Below are positions 42,186 to 55,743 of a DNA stretch of 64,000 nt, piece by piece (within the stretch, counting starts at the first letter, position 1; every line of letters starts with the position of its first letter). Source of the DNA: Chamaecrista fasciculata. Lineage: Eukaryota > Streptophyta > Magnoliopsida > Fabales > Fabaceae. Under the pieces are notes generated by a model, which saw nothing but the letters and a program-made list of their open reading frames with translations, was not told the origin of the DNA and searched no databases. Made by a program: the position numbers and the translations under genes. The stretch lies in contig QANZ01052689.1 of the NCBI GenBank assembly GCA_003254925.1, positions 68,062 to 132,061 on the forward strand, read 5' to 3'.

Positions 42186-45100
42186 ATGGAGAACCAGGAT
42201 CGGGTTCAATGCTTGGAGAATCACGAGCTCGCGACATACTTGTTCAATAAATGGAAAGAAATGGCAGAGCAACCCAAAGGGATTTCGGAGAACGTCGAAA
42301 AGACTCTGTCTAAAGCTTACCACAATGTCTGTAACTACAAATCCCACATTCAGACCATGAAAGACCTTTCTCAAGTCAAGTATGACTGCATTTCTCCGCA
42401 TTTTGTTGGTTTTGTACTTCAATTCTACACTACATTTGGTTTGTTTCCCCTATTTTGTGACTTCTCTGGATCTTGAAAACTCAAACTTCACAGTAGAAAT
42501 GGTTGTTTTTTTCTGCTGATTGATCCTTTTCTCTCATAGGTTGGAAAAGGAATAAGGATGAGTGGTCTTATATTTTATTTAAATATGATTATTTACCAAT
42601 TTGATGGGATTCTTTTGCATTTTTGAAATTGTGCTCCAGGGGCGTGGGAAAATGGATTTTGAAGCTCATGCAGGGTTTTTTTGGGACTGCTTCAGGAGGT
42701 TCTGAAGCTGAAGACTTGACAAATAAGGGTATGTCTCTATGTTGTGTAATTTTTCTTGTCTGATTGGCTTTGCTTTTATTTGTCCCTCAATCCATATTGA
42801 GTAATCATTCATAGTTTCATCTAATTCTTCCTTTCTTTTTTCTTTTTTTCTTTTTTATAGGAAAAAAAATTAAAGGAAACAAAAGATATATGCCTCAGAA
42901 AAATTCTGTTGCATATGCATTATTGATAACACTTTACAGGTACATGCCTGCATACTTATTCATGTATTGTATTTGTGGTTTCATAAATTATGGACACTTT
43001 AAAAAGCATATGTGACGTGTACAACGCTGTTATCAAAATTTGAACATTTGTGTTTTGCAGCGTTCATCTTCATGTTACATCTATGCTTTTTGTGCACTTT
43101 GGTTTGGTTAAACAACTTAATGTGGTTAATTTTCTTGGATTTATAAATTGAGCAATATATTGATACCAGGGGAACTTCAAATGGGAATGAATTTATGCGT
43201 AAACAGGAACTTATTGATGCTGCTGAAGCTAGTGGGTTATCTAGAGTGGCAATTGGGTATGTTTATATAACCTCTCTGGATCTGTGTGTTTTTCTGGACA
43301 AGGTGCTAAAAATACACTTCTGACCAAGCTGATTTTATACGTTCAGGCCAGAAAAGGGAAGAGGAAAACCTGGAAATTTTGGAAGTTCTCCAAGAGATTG
43401 GTATAGTGGATGGAACTGCATGAAGACACTGATAACAAAGGGTTTAGTTGTAAAGTCAAGTTGTCCAGCAAAGTAGGGCATTCCCCATGGCATGTTTGCT
43501 TTTACAGTTCACGCTATGTGCTTTTTTGTTAGTTTTGTACATAAGTATTTCTATTAAAATTTTATAGTATTGTTGTTTTTATTAAAATGTAGCAGTGAAG
43601 AGAATACCCCTTGAGTGAGTTGTTAACTAATTTCTTTTTTCAGGTACATGCTAACTCAAGAAGGTAAGGAAGCAGCACGTGAGTGTCTCAAAAGATCTGG
43701 AATGGAAGATTCCCAAGAGAACACAATTTCTACAGGAATTCCCTCTGATATGGACAAACAGAACACTTTAGATACGGAATGCAGTGATCATGACTTGGAT
43801 ATGGAAGTGATATCACCATTCAACCAACAAAAGAAGCTAATGAATATTCCTCTTGATTGCCTAGAGAGGGTATGTTATTTTGGCTATCAATTAGGATTGT
43901 TCCTTATATCACTATGATTGATCGCAAAGGAATTTTGTCTTTATTGTTACATTTCATTTCAAATTTTTGTTACTTCTTTTGTTTTTTCATATAATATCAA
44001 CTGCATTTGCTTGTTCTTTGCCCCTTTTCATTGGAAATTGCTGAAATGGTTTATGTCTTCCTGACACTGATTTATATGGCTTAAGTGCCAAGTCATCGAT
44101 TGTTCTTTTTGTATCCTTAGACAATATTTCATGAAAGAAGAATGTGATCATATGTCTTGACAACAACATTATCTTCTTCATCATCGTTTCTTACAAGTTG
44201 GCTGGTGGTGTAAATTGCAAACAATCTAAGAGAGGGGAATATGCGTTTTACAATAAATGTGGCTTCATTTCCTATTAATATTACGTTTTTTTTTTTTTGG
44301 TTCATTCATGGTCAAGTTGATTGATTTGATTTTATTTTTATGTCTAAGCTTTTAGTAAAGGATACATAATACATTTTCTTAATTTGTCTACTTGCTCACC
44401 TCTCTACCTTTTCTTCCAAAAGCCTTTGGTAATTGAGACTCAGTACATTTTCTTAGTTTTCCCCCTGGCTGACCTACCTTCCTTCTATGAATTGGTTGCT
44501 GTGGTTTATTTACTTGTGATGTCACTTTACTAGCGGACAGCCATTTCTCTGTGGTCCGCTGATTTATACTTGTATTGCAACATTCCCACTCTGTTTTTTG
44601 GCAGTTTACACGCATGGGTTACTCCAAGGAACAAGTTGTTAGTGCATTCACTGATGTTTCTAGAAGTCAGCCAAATAAGGATGTCTCATTGCTTTGGCCA
44701 TCCGTTTTATGCCATCTTCGGGAGGAGCAAATCTATAATTTGCAGCCGGAACCTCAAACTGGAAGAAATAATTATCGTACTACAAATACTAATGCTGTTG
44801 CAAGTGGTATTTCTTTTCACCCTTTTCTCTGTGGCTGTGAATGAGATTAATAATATTTTGTCTCAGTAAATCACTTCTTGTTCTCCAGGTGTAATAGATC
44901 TCACTGGGAATGTGAGGAGACCTGCTAATGCATCTTGTGGGAATATGCCAGACTTTGGTCCTCCTGACACCACGCCTCCATTTACCTTGAGAGCTTGCTC
45001 ATCATCTGTACGTTTTGACCTGTTTAATGAAATGGATAGTTTCTTTATTTTAAATGTGGCTGGGATCCAGAATTTGATTGGATTTACGGGCGCTATAGCT

Positions 45101-45578
45101 TATTAATTAGAAACAGCTTTCAAAATTGATTTGGAGTTTTTAGAAAGGGTAAACAATAAAATATATCTTTCTTTTTAAAATTTGACTGTAGAGAAGCCTC
45201 TCATTGCAATCAAAGTTATTATTAACCATTGCATGCTTTCTTGGCTAAATTTTTATTATATATATATATATATATATACGATCAATATAGTCTCCATGGT
45301 TTTCAACTAAGCTCATAATTTCTGAAACAATTTTTTATGTTATTGCTTGCCCTATGGAAAATCTTAGGACCATCTCATGAAAAAGTCGGCAGGAGATACG
45401 AAATCAAAGATGGGCATTTTAAGCATACCACCTTTGAGCGTGGGGGAGAGATTTGAAGATGCATATGAAGTGATTTTAGTACTGGATGATAGAGAGCAAT
45501 TTGCCACTCAGGGGTGAGTAATGTCATTTAATATATACTTTTTTCCCTGCTGTCTTGATTCAAGTTATTTAAGGATGC

Positions 45579-45609
<31 letters not shown>

Positions 45610-48600
45610 NTTTTTTTTTTTTTTCTGGTTTTTCTTCATTTCCCTTTGGGTGTTAGGAAAGGGATATCGTATAAATTTCTTCTTCATTAAGAAATTGTGA
45701 TATTTACATAATGTTAACTTTTGTAAGTGCAACTGCAAGTGAATATTCTGCCTTCTTGTATAATGAATTTCCTTGACTATTTTGCTATTTTCAGATCGCG
45801 GTCCAGGAGAATTATTGAGAATATCCGCAATCAATTCAAGATCAAAATAGATGTGAGTTTTTAATGACTCTGCTCTTTCTAAGCAGTTGCCATCAATTTC
45901 TCAAAAAGAAAAAATGTAATATTTTCTTCTTGCCCCTGTTAACTTGTATTTTGGGAGCCTGACATTGACCAGTAACCAGGAAATCGTACCACAACTATTC
46001 TTCAATTTGAACCCTTTACCTCTTTTTTGAGTTTTTTAATGGATCCTCAAAATTTGAGTTCAACAACACATGATTGTAAAACACATTAAAGGTGATATTA
46101 GTCTTAATTGGATGGAACTTAAAATATAACATTTCTCAGTTCTGAATTTTGGTAACAGTGATTGATTGACACATTGGTTTATATCCAGGTTCGGAGATTA
46201 CCAGTTGGAGATGGGATTTGGATAGCACACCATAAAACTCTTGACAGTGAATATGTGCTAGATTTTATTGTTGAGAGGAAGAATGTTGATGATTTGCGTA
46301 GTTCAATCAGGGATAACCGTTATAGGGACCAGAAATTAAGACTTTTGGTACTTAATCAAATCCTTCTTAGTGATAGATTCTGTTTCTTTTTTAAATTGTT
46401 TGCACCTAATGAAGGTAAGCGTATATGTTCATTGGTTATATTTCTTAAAAGCTCAAATCACATAGTCCATAAAAAGAAAGCTGGATAGTTGATGCAACTC
46501 AAAAGGTTCATATGCAAATTATAATCACTTAAGAAGTTTTATGTATTCATGATATTAATATAAATTATAAGCATAGTGTAATGATGTCTTCATCAAATTG
46601 TATATTGGAAGAGGTGTGGACTGAAGAAGCTGATATATCTTGTGGAAGGTGATCCAAATTCCTCTGAAGCCGCTGAAAGCATAAAAACAGCGTAAGCATC
46701 ACTTCTCTACCCTTTTGTTGAAGTCAAAAGTACCCTTTTAATTTCTAAGTTTAGCATAATTTTCAATTTCTTTCCTAAAGTTTCTTTGCTGTCAATTTCA
46801 TCATTAGTGTTTATAAAAGTCATCTACATCGTCGAATATAATTGAAATTAATAATAATAGAAAATCTAATTTGTCAATCACATGACTGAATTATTTTAAT
46901 TATTACTTATTGATTTAGTTGTTATAAGCTTGTTTTTGATTCATCTAGGTGAATTAACAACAGTTTGTTAACGAAGTTTTTTTTATTGTAACAACTTGTT
47001 AATTTTTTATGGAAGAATGTCTTCTTAGGTTTTAGTAGGAACATTATTTAATATTTTATTTTCACCCTAATAAGGCTCATTGAGTCAATTTTGCTGGAGT
47101 CTTTTGTGCCTGTGACAATTATACCCTTTTAAAACTTTTTGAATACCATTGCTGCAGTTGTTTTACGACAGAGATCTTGGAGGGCTTTGATATTCAGAGA
47201 ACAAGTGGTTTGGCTGATACCCTAAAGAAGTATGGTTATCTTACCCAAGCAATTTCTCAATATTACAAGACAATAGTTCTAGACGATCATGTTAAATGCT
47301 CTGGGACCTGTCCTCCTTTTGATGAATTTATCAAAAGGTGCCAAGACCTTGACAAAATGACCGTTGGTGACGTATTTGCCATCCAGCTTATGCAGGTAGT
47401 TGCTGTTGCAAAATTGATAGGGGTTGGTGTCTTTTTTCTAAAGGTTGTTTAGTTGGTTCATCTTTGTCGACCTTGAATATTCTGAATTAAAACACATTTG
47501 CAACTCCTTTGTGAATACTATTGCTCTCATATCCAGGAAATGTCTAGAACCCATTGTCCGTCCAAATTGTATATTTCTAGTGTAGTTTAACTTTTTTACA
47601 AGTTTTTGGCATTTTTTTTTGTTTTTCTGAATCCGTAATTTAGTAATATACTTATCAGCAATAACAAAAAATTTTGTCTGAGGTTTACTGGGTGGATAGC
47701 ACCTTGTTTGATCTTCCATACTAGGATGGTTTAGTATTTTGAAAGTTTTTCGGCGAGGAACTACATTTCCTTCTACAATCGGGTGGATAATTCTGGTGCT
47801 AAACTGTTGTGACTGGTAAATCAGTTAAATGCTGATTTTAACTCTTAAAAATGCAGGTCCCACAGGTTACAGAGGAGGTTGCCATGGCTGTGCTGGATTT
47901 GTATCCCACACTTCACTCTCTTGCCAATGCATACTCTCTACTTGTGAGTTCTCATTCTTTTCCACAAAAACCTACTTAAAAAGTCAGTTGGCCAATTTGT
48001 TTGAAATAATATGCTTACGAGAATGTTAGAAATTGCAAGGGAAAATATGGGTAAGCATATTTCCAGACAAACTGGTTACCCTAAGACCTACAGAAAATAA
48101 TATTTGAGAGGCAGCTTGGAGCTGATTGGTCCCTCCATAGTCAGGGCTAGACGTTTTAACTAGTCATTTTTCATGACTGAAGAAATTTTAACTAGTTACT
48201 TTTTGTTTTTTTGGGTCTCTAGGCGTGAGCCCTCCTATATCTGTTGGCCAACAACCGACGACTTAAACCTAGCCCTATCGGAGCTCACCATTTGGTGGGT
48301 AGAGGGCTGGCCATGAAACCTGCTGCAAGGATTGAATGTTTCAACATGATGCCTAAATAGTTACTTGTTGTGTATGCTTCAGTTTGTTGATGATCAAACT
48401 TAGGTCCCTTTGGAAATGTTACTGTTTTTTCAATTGCTGCTATTTTGTAGGCCTTGTGGAAGAGATTGTTCAAACAATCTAGTAAAAACCAGTTTTAAAA
48501 GAATAAATGATTGTTTGGATGTTTGGTAATCGTTATGAAAAATTTCTGCAAACATAAAACATATAAAATGACTACAATAGCCAACAGGCCTTGCATACAT

Positions 48601-48895
48601 GAAAGTGAAACGACTTTATTTGCATTGCTAATTAATTGACAGGACATTTCATTGTTTGGTGATGGCTTTGCCATTCAAGAACTTCAAAATCAAAGTCACA
48701 GCTTTCCCAAATGAGATCTTAGTTGACTTGCAAGTCGTCCTCCTTTCCGCTTCTATAATTTTGCTCATTCCAAGTTTTTGATTCTGTTAGGATGGTGATG
48801 TTTGTGCACAAGAGGAGATGCTCAGAACACAGAGTAATAATGTGATCAATTCAGTTGCCAGTAGGAACATTTTCCAGTTAGTTTGGGGCAGTTAA
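42186..48895 (+). CDS. MUS81: MUS81, structure-specific endonuclease subunit
   Basis: Fifteen exons: 42186-42379, 42640-42728, 42861-42939, 43170-43256, 43347-43472, 43644-43869, 44605-44806, 44889-45007, 45368-45513, 45795-45852, 46189-46347, 46612-46691, 47158-47395, 47857-47943 and 48791-48895. Total 1995 nt, or 664 aa; Arabidopsis MUS81 is about 660. The N-terminus MENQDRVQCLENHELATYL begins a helix-hairpin-helix; a winged-helix-like region follows (SVAYALLITLYRGT and after). The ERCC4 nuclease lies at about 410-560: VLDDRE (413-417), RRLPVGD (444-450) and ERKNVDD (471-477), the GD-ERKxxxD catalytic set. The C-terminal HhH (VPQVTEEVAMAVL) precedes the end IFQLVWGS. With an EME1 partner it cuts replication forks and recombination intermediates in the nucleus. 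Exon 12's acceptor (GAAG/AGG) is the least certain. All frames continue. Confidence 0.94.
45590..45624. repeat. Poly-T run with an N at 45610, in MUS81 intron 9
   Basis: About 34 T with one N. Probably a polymerase-slippage or assembly uncertainty; not in an exon. Confidence 0.9.
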
Positions 48896-49284
48896 CTCAT
48901 GGAAATGGCCTTTTGATACATGAAGGTAAAGCCTACGAATTTTGCTTTTGTAACTTCTCATTGTGGTATATATGTGCAGTATGATTGAAATTTGAAAATG
49001 ATTTGACATTTTTTACTGAGCTTTTTCTTGGTTAAGCAACAATCGGTATATTTTATAATGGAAATGGCCTTCCTTATTTTTTTCCGCATATGATTTTATC
49101 TGGCAAACTTGATGTATATTGATAACTGGTATAATGCAGGCTGAAATCATAGTCAGGATTCTATTCTTTTTATACTTTTATTTTTTGTTTATGCATATTG
49201 GAGTTGTTTTTCGGCCATTATGCATATTGGATTTGAAAGCCCAACCCAAAGGTTCTTGATTTATAAAAATAATGTACTTGTTAC

Positions 49285-49315
<31 letters not shown>

Positions 49316-50261
49316 TGAGTGACCTATGGATATTGGAAAAATTGGTGTACAATAAATTTGTTTTTCTCTGACTAATTCACATGCTCACTGATTTGTAAGG
49401 TTTGAAGATCAATAAATCTAGCAAATCAAAGGCTAGAAGTTCTCTTAAATTTTATCTCGTGCAAAAAGTTCTTTTAACTATAAAATAAATGATAAAAGAC
49501 ACTTTCAAACTTTTTATTTTATGAAAAAATATATATTTTTGGTAAAGATTTATTAATTATCCAAATAAACGGATTGATGGATTGATGGGTTTTGATGGTC
49601 CAAAGAGAAAATGACTTTTTTTTTTTGGTCCAAAGAGAAAAATAACCATAATAAGCGAATTATAAGTGGATTACCTGACAAAAACAAAGTGGATTTGTTT
49701 GATAGATTGAAGAAAATATATTTTGGGTCAATTAAGGAAAAGTATTTATATATAATTAGATTAAAATACCAAGACCAAAAAACCTATTAATGTGTCTTTT
49801 ATATTGGCATTGCCTGAGTTGGAATGTAACGAAGAAGGCTGCCTCTCACCACAATCACTGAATATTAATTGTTTCTTAATTATATGACTTAAGTGAGAAG
49901 ATAGGGAAAAGGATAGCTTAATTCATTCATATTAATTATTATGGTAAACTTACCAAACATGGGCAAAATAGTGTAGATAGATTTTCACATGATTTACAAA
50001 GTGTAATCCTTTTTAATTTGTTTTATTAGTAAATATTTAATTACGAGGGACGCCCCAATTGGAACAAGATTTTTGAGGGGAGAGAGATATGAAAAAAATA
50101 AACATATAGCAGGAATTTCTACTCCTTTTTTTCATTATACTTTTTATTGGAATTTTTAAAAAACTTTGCACATTAAAATCCTAGAGTATTCTATCTTGAG
50201 ATTTTTGTACACATCGTCTGCTCAAATTGTAATGGATCATTTATTATTGCCTCTCTCTCTN
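48896..50261. other. MUS81 3' flank and spacer
   Basis: Includes the 3' UTR and an (AT)n run at about 49290-49314. The rest is AT-rich with no recognised gene. It ends at a CT run and an N (50261). Confidence 0.5.
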
Positions 50262-50447
50262 AAAAAAAAAAAAAAAAACTAGTTGGACCACTGGTTCGGT
50301 CCAGCGTTTGGACCCCAATTCGTCGGTTTTGTCCGGTTAAAACCGGTTCAATCCGGTCCAACCGACATTTTGGTTTTTTTATTCGAACCCATTCGCTTTC
50401 ACATTCGGTTGACGGTTGGACCGTCCGGTCCGGTTCTGACAACACTG
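50262..50447. mobile_element. hAT-like element, partial
   Basis: Rich in GGTTCGGTCC/CCGGTCC motifs shared with 14640-14816. The right end read inward is CAGTGTTGTCAGAACCGG, followed by CTCTCTCT; the same 8-mer precedes the N on the left, but the region is low-complexity. The left end is replaced by an A-run at the N. Confidence 0.55.
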
Positions 50448-50967
50448 CTCTCTCTATTTATTGCTTCTATCTATGATTCTATGGAATATAATGCTATTAT
50501 TTATTTCACTATATATATATATATGCCATTTTTCATGGTTTTGTTTTGTTTGAAGAGAAATTCTGTGTCCGAAGAGAAAGGTACAAAATTGTGAGGCAGT
50601 GGAAAGATCCACAAGATTGCATTGTAATGACCGATGGCTTAGGTTAAGACAATAATGGTTTCCTTCAAAGCCAATTCAGAGTTTGTTTCATTAGGTCTCA
50701 TTTGAAACTAAAGTTGAATGATTCACATGTCACTCTTAACCTATTAAACCTAAGAAACTTCTCTCTGTCAATTAATCACATTTCTTTGTTAAATTCAATA
50801 GTGTGAGAGGCACAAGCAAGGAAGATATAAGTATAACACTACAACACTAAGCAAGAGCAATTTTATTTTTTTTTGGGAACAAATATTTTAAACTTTTTAC
50901 AAGAAAACCTTATTATAACTATCTTTTACTTATGCATAATTAAATCAAATTTAGATACTAAATTAAC

Positions 50968-51452
50968 GGCTAAAACTTCAAATTGGTCCTTTATGTATGG
51001 GGTTGATTTCAAATTGGCCCCTTATGTTTCATCTTTTTTAGATTGGTCTTGTATGTTTCTATAATTCATTAAATTAGTCTTAAATCTACTTTCGAGATTC
51101 AATTTAACCTCATTTGCTAACAATTTCAATTGGGCTGAGGAAAAATTCTTTAAGAGTTAGCACATAGTTTCAAATTTGTCATATTCAAACTTGAAACAAG
51201 ATAGATATGACCAACATTGCTTATTTGACTGCGTAATGAGTTACCCACATTCGAGACTCATCAAAAGAAATTTGAAGCTCTAAATTTGTTATATTTGAAC
51301 TTAAAACGAGAGAGTTATGACCACATTCAATATTTTTGGGGACCGATTTGAGAAATTATGAAAACATGTAAAATCAATATAAAACAAATGAAACGTAAGG
51401 GACTAATTTGAAATCCACCCCATACATAAGGGACCGATTTGAGGTTTTAGCC
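50968..51452. mobile_element. MITE family D (485 bp)
   Basis: Ends GGCTAAAACTTCAAATTGG and, inverted, GGCTAAAACCTCAAATCGG, with arms carrying 'gtatggggttgatttcaaattgg' sequence. Core blocks ('atttgctaacaatttcaat', 'agatatgacca') recur at about 22050-22640 and 36990-37430, which are diverged copies. No clear target duplication was found. Confidence 0.65.
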
Positions 51453-52037
51453 TAGACAATCTCATTTATATCTAAATTATTTATATTTGAGAAAATGATT
51501 ATCTTATTTTTAACGGTGCATTTAATAACAAATACATAATAAAACTGGGATTTACCTCGTCTTTTACTACAATGAGAATTTTTGAACCGTAAGGTGAGAT
51601 AATTAATGGATGAGACTAGGGTGTTCGTTAGGCGGTTTGGACGGTTTGAAATGATTTTTTAAATTGAACCAATGATTAAGAGCCTGTTTGGGAACCCCTT
51701 AATCCTAATCTTATCTCATCCAATCATCATCTCATCTTAGGATTGGACGAACAGTAATGGTTTGGTGTTTGTTGGAAGCTCCATCTCATCTCATCTCATC
51801 CACATCATCATCTCATTCACAACATCATCTCATTTTCTCTTACAATTACCAATTTATTCCTACTTATACACCTATAATTACCTATATTTTAATACAAATA
51901 TAAAAAAAAGAATTAGACAAAATAGTAATTTTGCATACCCTCATTTATTACCGTTATAATTTTCTCTCTCTATCTATCATTTCTAATCATTTTTTTTTCT
52001 TTCCACTCACACACCCCTCTCTCTCTCTTTCACACAC

Positions 52038-52256
52038 GGGCAAAACTTACATCAAGTTCCCTACATCCTTGCTATCAAGTTCTCCAATCAACATTTGACA
52101 CGTGGCAAAAATTTTATATATGACCAATCATGAAAGAGAGAATATTAAACCCCACTTTTTGTATGACCAATAATTGAAGAGAGAGAATGTAATTAAGACT
52201 TATGATTGATGGAACTTGATAGCAAGGATGTAGGGAACTTGATGTAAGTTTTATCC
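52038..52256. mobile_element. Mutator-type MITE nested in Harbinger copy 2 (219 bp)
   Basis: TIRs of over 40 bp, perfect from 52042-52082 against the right arm ending at 52252; they begin AAAACTTACATCAAGTTCCC. The extreme ends are GGGC and, inverted, GGAT. A 9-bp target duplication TTCACACAC lies at 52029-52037 and 52257-52265. High TIR identity suggests recent activity. Confidence 0.85.
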
Positions 52257-52266
52257 TTCACACACA

Positions 52267-52268
52267 CA

Positions 52269-52347
<79 letters not shown>

Positions 52348-52348
52348 T
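52267..52348. repeat. (CT)n-(CA)n compound microsatellite
   Basis: An uninterrupted CT stretch of about 55 bp followed by about 24 bp of CA. Confidence 0.95.
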
Positions 52349-52663
52349 ATCTCTTATGTATATTATATAATTTATATTAATTTAATTAAACAAAAAATTT
52401 GCAATATTATTATTTTTTTTAGTTACAATATTCCTCTATTTGTTTTGAGTAAAATATACAATTGAACCCCTAAAATAATTTTTAAGTTACAATTTTCTTC
52501 CATTATCTTTAATGCAGTTTTTAAAAAAAAAATAAAAAAATTAACTATCTTCACTTTTATAGGTATTTTAGTCCTCAAACTATGAACTCAGTTTCACTTG
52601 GCTCTTAAAATTATTTTTTGTTTTGTTTTTTTCTCAAACTATGCAATTAGTTTCTCAAAATAT

Positions 52664-53011
52664 AGGGTTAAAAGGTCAATTTGGTCCTAAATGTATGCCC
52701 TAATGTTCATTTTGGTCCATTATGTTTCAAAATATTTAAATTGCTCTTAAATGTTTGCAAAATATTTCATTTGGGTCCCAAGTATTGAATATGGCTTGTT
52801 TCAAGTTCAAACATGATGAGTTTAAAGCTACGTATTGTTCCCGAAGAGTACCTCCATATATTCTAGTTGAGACATTTTACCAATATTTATGACCAAAATG
52901 AATATTTTGCCAACATTTAGGACCAATTCGAACTTTTTGAAATATAATGGACCAAAATGAAGATTAGGACATACATTTAGGACCAAAATGAACCTTTGAC
53001 CAAACATTTTA
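52664..53011. mobile_element. Second MITE nested in Harbinger copy 2
   Basis: Inverted arms carry TTTGGTCCTAAATGTATG and 'cattttggtccattatgtttcaaaa' on both sides. Harbinger copy 1 lacks it at the matching place. Ends are approximate and no target duplication was resolved. Confidence 0.7.
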
Positions 53012-54360
53012 TTGTTGTTTTGTAATTTGCATTCTGGTCCTCAAACTATTCTTTCTTATTTTTTTGTCATTGACTTTCATAAATAGACTCCATTATTGGT
53101 AACAGGGATTTTTTACAGGCCCCGACTTATCATTTACACATGTTAGGGATTGATTAATTGGACCAGTACAAATTTATGGACCAAATTGTAATCTTAAAAT
53201 AATTTTCATGTTATTTTCATTTTGGCCCATCATCTTATCCAAATGGATTGACCCAAAAACCTTCATCCAAAAATATCTCATTCTCACGCTTTCCAAGAGC
53301 ATCTAATCTCAACATCATCTCATCCAACCCACCACCAAACACCTATCATCTCATCTCATCTCATTTTAATATCTAAATCTCATTTTATTATTTCTTACCA
53401 TTTATACCCCTATACAAAATAAATAAATCCAACAACCTATTTCACCTAACCACAATCATTACATACCCTTTTATATAATTTCACACCCTATTTAACATCA
53501 TTTTCTCTAAAATCACCGAAACACCAATACATCATCCCATCTCATCTCATTACAACATCATCTCATCCAAGTCACTTGGATGACATTGGCTTGAGCTGCA
53601 ATTGCTCCCAAACAGGCCCTAAATTTCATTCATCAAACCAAACCAAACCAATAAAAAGTGGTTTTGGCGGTTCGGTTTGAGCGATTTGAAGGTAATTTAT
53701 TGTTAATTTTGTCACTATCATACTAATAAATAAAATATATAGTTATTCTCATAACTTATTAAAACACTAATAAGAAAATAAATATCGTCACTATAGTATA
53801 ATTGATTTTTTATAAATAATTAATTGAAATTAAAATTGTAGTTTACTAATATATATTTCTTCCTCTAATTTAATATCATAATAAGTTCTTTAAATATGGT
53901 ATGTTTTATATTGTATAAACTAACTCAATTTTATATAATATATGTAGTAAGAAGTATAATCACTCATGGTGCATTATAATATGTTATATAATGTAATAAT
54001 ATTCTCATTCTGTTATAAACAACAAAATGATTTTCTACTTTTTTAGCAAAAATCATTAGTATATAACAACTTTTAACTTAATATATATATATATATTTAT
54101 ATGAAGGTGCTAATATTTCCAAACTTATAAATATATTCTCAATGTTGAATATTGTATGTATGAGTAATAGAATATGAGTTTCCTAATGAGAATATGAGGT
54201 ATGTGTATATATATATATAAGTAAATAAGAGTTTTAGCGGTTTGGCGGTTTAATTCGGTTTGTGCGACGTCCAAACCAAACCAAACCGTTCATCTATCAG
54301 TTTGGTTCGGTTTCACCTTCGGTTCGGTCAATCAGTTTGGTTCGGTTTTGAACACCCCTA

Positions 54361-55583
54361 AATGAAACTAGTGAAAACATGTAATCATTAAAGGACATTA
54401 ATCCAAAGTTTTGCATCAAAGACAATAACTAAAAAACTTCATTCTAAAATTCAACTTGGTCATATATATATATAAATTATTTATATCCCCTATGTCATAT
54501 ATAGCTCTATTCGAACAAGATTATGAATATATTTATATATATATATATATATATATCTTACAAATAGAGCCAAAGATACTTCAACTAGCTGCTACTATAT
54601 TACATCACATGTAATATTGTAAGCATATTCTCTAGAGACAAAAAATTCTTTCATTCTCAAGAACTGAACTCGTCCCTTTCTTCTTTGTCTAAATAGAAGT
54701 TACCAAGTGGAAGGCCTTAGGCCTAGCCTTGATAAATCAAACACTACTTTTGGAGGCATTTCCTAGGATTTTCTTGGCAAACATCATCATCTTTCACAAA
54801 CAAATTAAACAATATTGAAAAACTTGTTTGCACATGCCTTGCATGATTGATTTCTTCTGTGTAATTTGACTATCTATCTACCTAATCTCTGGCCAGCAAG
54901 AATCCCATCTATTTAATCCATGTATTGACAAGTATTGAGAAGAGAGGACTCTGCATACACCAAAACTCTCTGTCACATACTCACATGTATTATATAACTT
55001 GGAAAGGCGACAAGTACTTTTAATTTAGTTTTAAGGATAAAATCATAATCAATTTGATATTATATATTTGATGAATTAGGACCTTATTTGGGGTAGTCTT
55101 ACATATTTGAAGAACTAAATTTTATAACTTTATCTTCTTAAACTAAATTAAGAGACTTGTGGCCTTCCAAAAACTAAATCCTTAATATACTGAATTATTT
55201 ATGTGAACATAGACCAATTGCAAGAGAAGAAAGCACAAAAAATATCAGTTAATTAAACAGTTTCCTAACTTCAACAGTTTTTAGACATCAGCATCAAGTT
55301 AGGACGAAAATACACACACAAGAGGTTGTTCGAGGAAAATAGTTTAGTCTTAAACAAATGGAGAAGAGACATTTCCAACAATAGAAAAGAAAGGAAAAAA
55401 AATGAAAATTCTGATATTCCCATATGCTTGTGCTTTTTTGTGCACACAGAGACAAGAACATAGGTGGCGACAAAATCAACCTTTTTTGTTGTTGTCACCA
55501 TTCGTTTGGGTTGGGAGAACTCGAAGACAAGAAAAAGCTTCAAGTTTGTATCTTTATGAGCCGAATGAGCAATCTTTTTTTCC
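54361..55583. other. Spacer upstream of the SCL3-like gene
   Basis: AT-rich with several (AT)n runs (for example about 54532-54556). No gene is seen; the last few hundred bases are probably promoter. Confidence 0.5.
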
Positions 55584-55590
55584 TATAAAA
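55584..55590 (+). promoter_or_regulatory. TATA box of the SCL3-like gene
   Basis: TATAAAA, about 150 bp before the end of the probable 5'-UTR exon (55753). Confidence 0.5.
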
Positions 55591-55743
55591 CCCCACACCA
55601 TATTTATTGTATAGAGCTAATCTGCACTTGCACATTTTACAGTGGATTTAAATTTATTAGGACCCTTTTGGTTTTTGTTCATCATTGTTTTGAGGCTAAG
55701 AGCTCGATTTTCTTCATCCTAATTTGGTTCCAAGGAGCAACTT

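Larger units (their letters stand above)
51680..53619. mobile_element. PIF/Harbinger-like non-autonomous element, copy 2 (1940 bp)
   Basis: Ends GAGCCTGTTTGGGA and, inverted, GGGCCTGTTTGGGA. The target duplication is TAA (51677-51679 and 53620-53622). 'atctcatctcatcc' subterminal arrays are shared with copy 1 (19128-20864). It contains two MITEs absent from copy 1 (52038-52256 and 52664-53011) and a CT/CA microsatellite. Confidence 0.82.
51617..54360. mobile_element. hAT element split by the Harbinger-like insertion at 51680-53619
   Basis: The left end is TAGGGTGTTCGTTAGGCGG and the right end read inward is TAGGGGTGTTCAAAACCG. The flanks GATGAGAC (51609-51616) and AATGAAAC (54361-54368) match at 6 of 8, like an aged 8-bp duplication. 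Without the insertion it would be about 800 bp. Subterminal 'cggtttggttcggtt' motifs; the core is AT-rich and non-coding. Confidence 0.7.
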
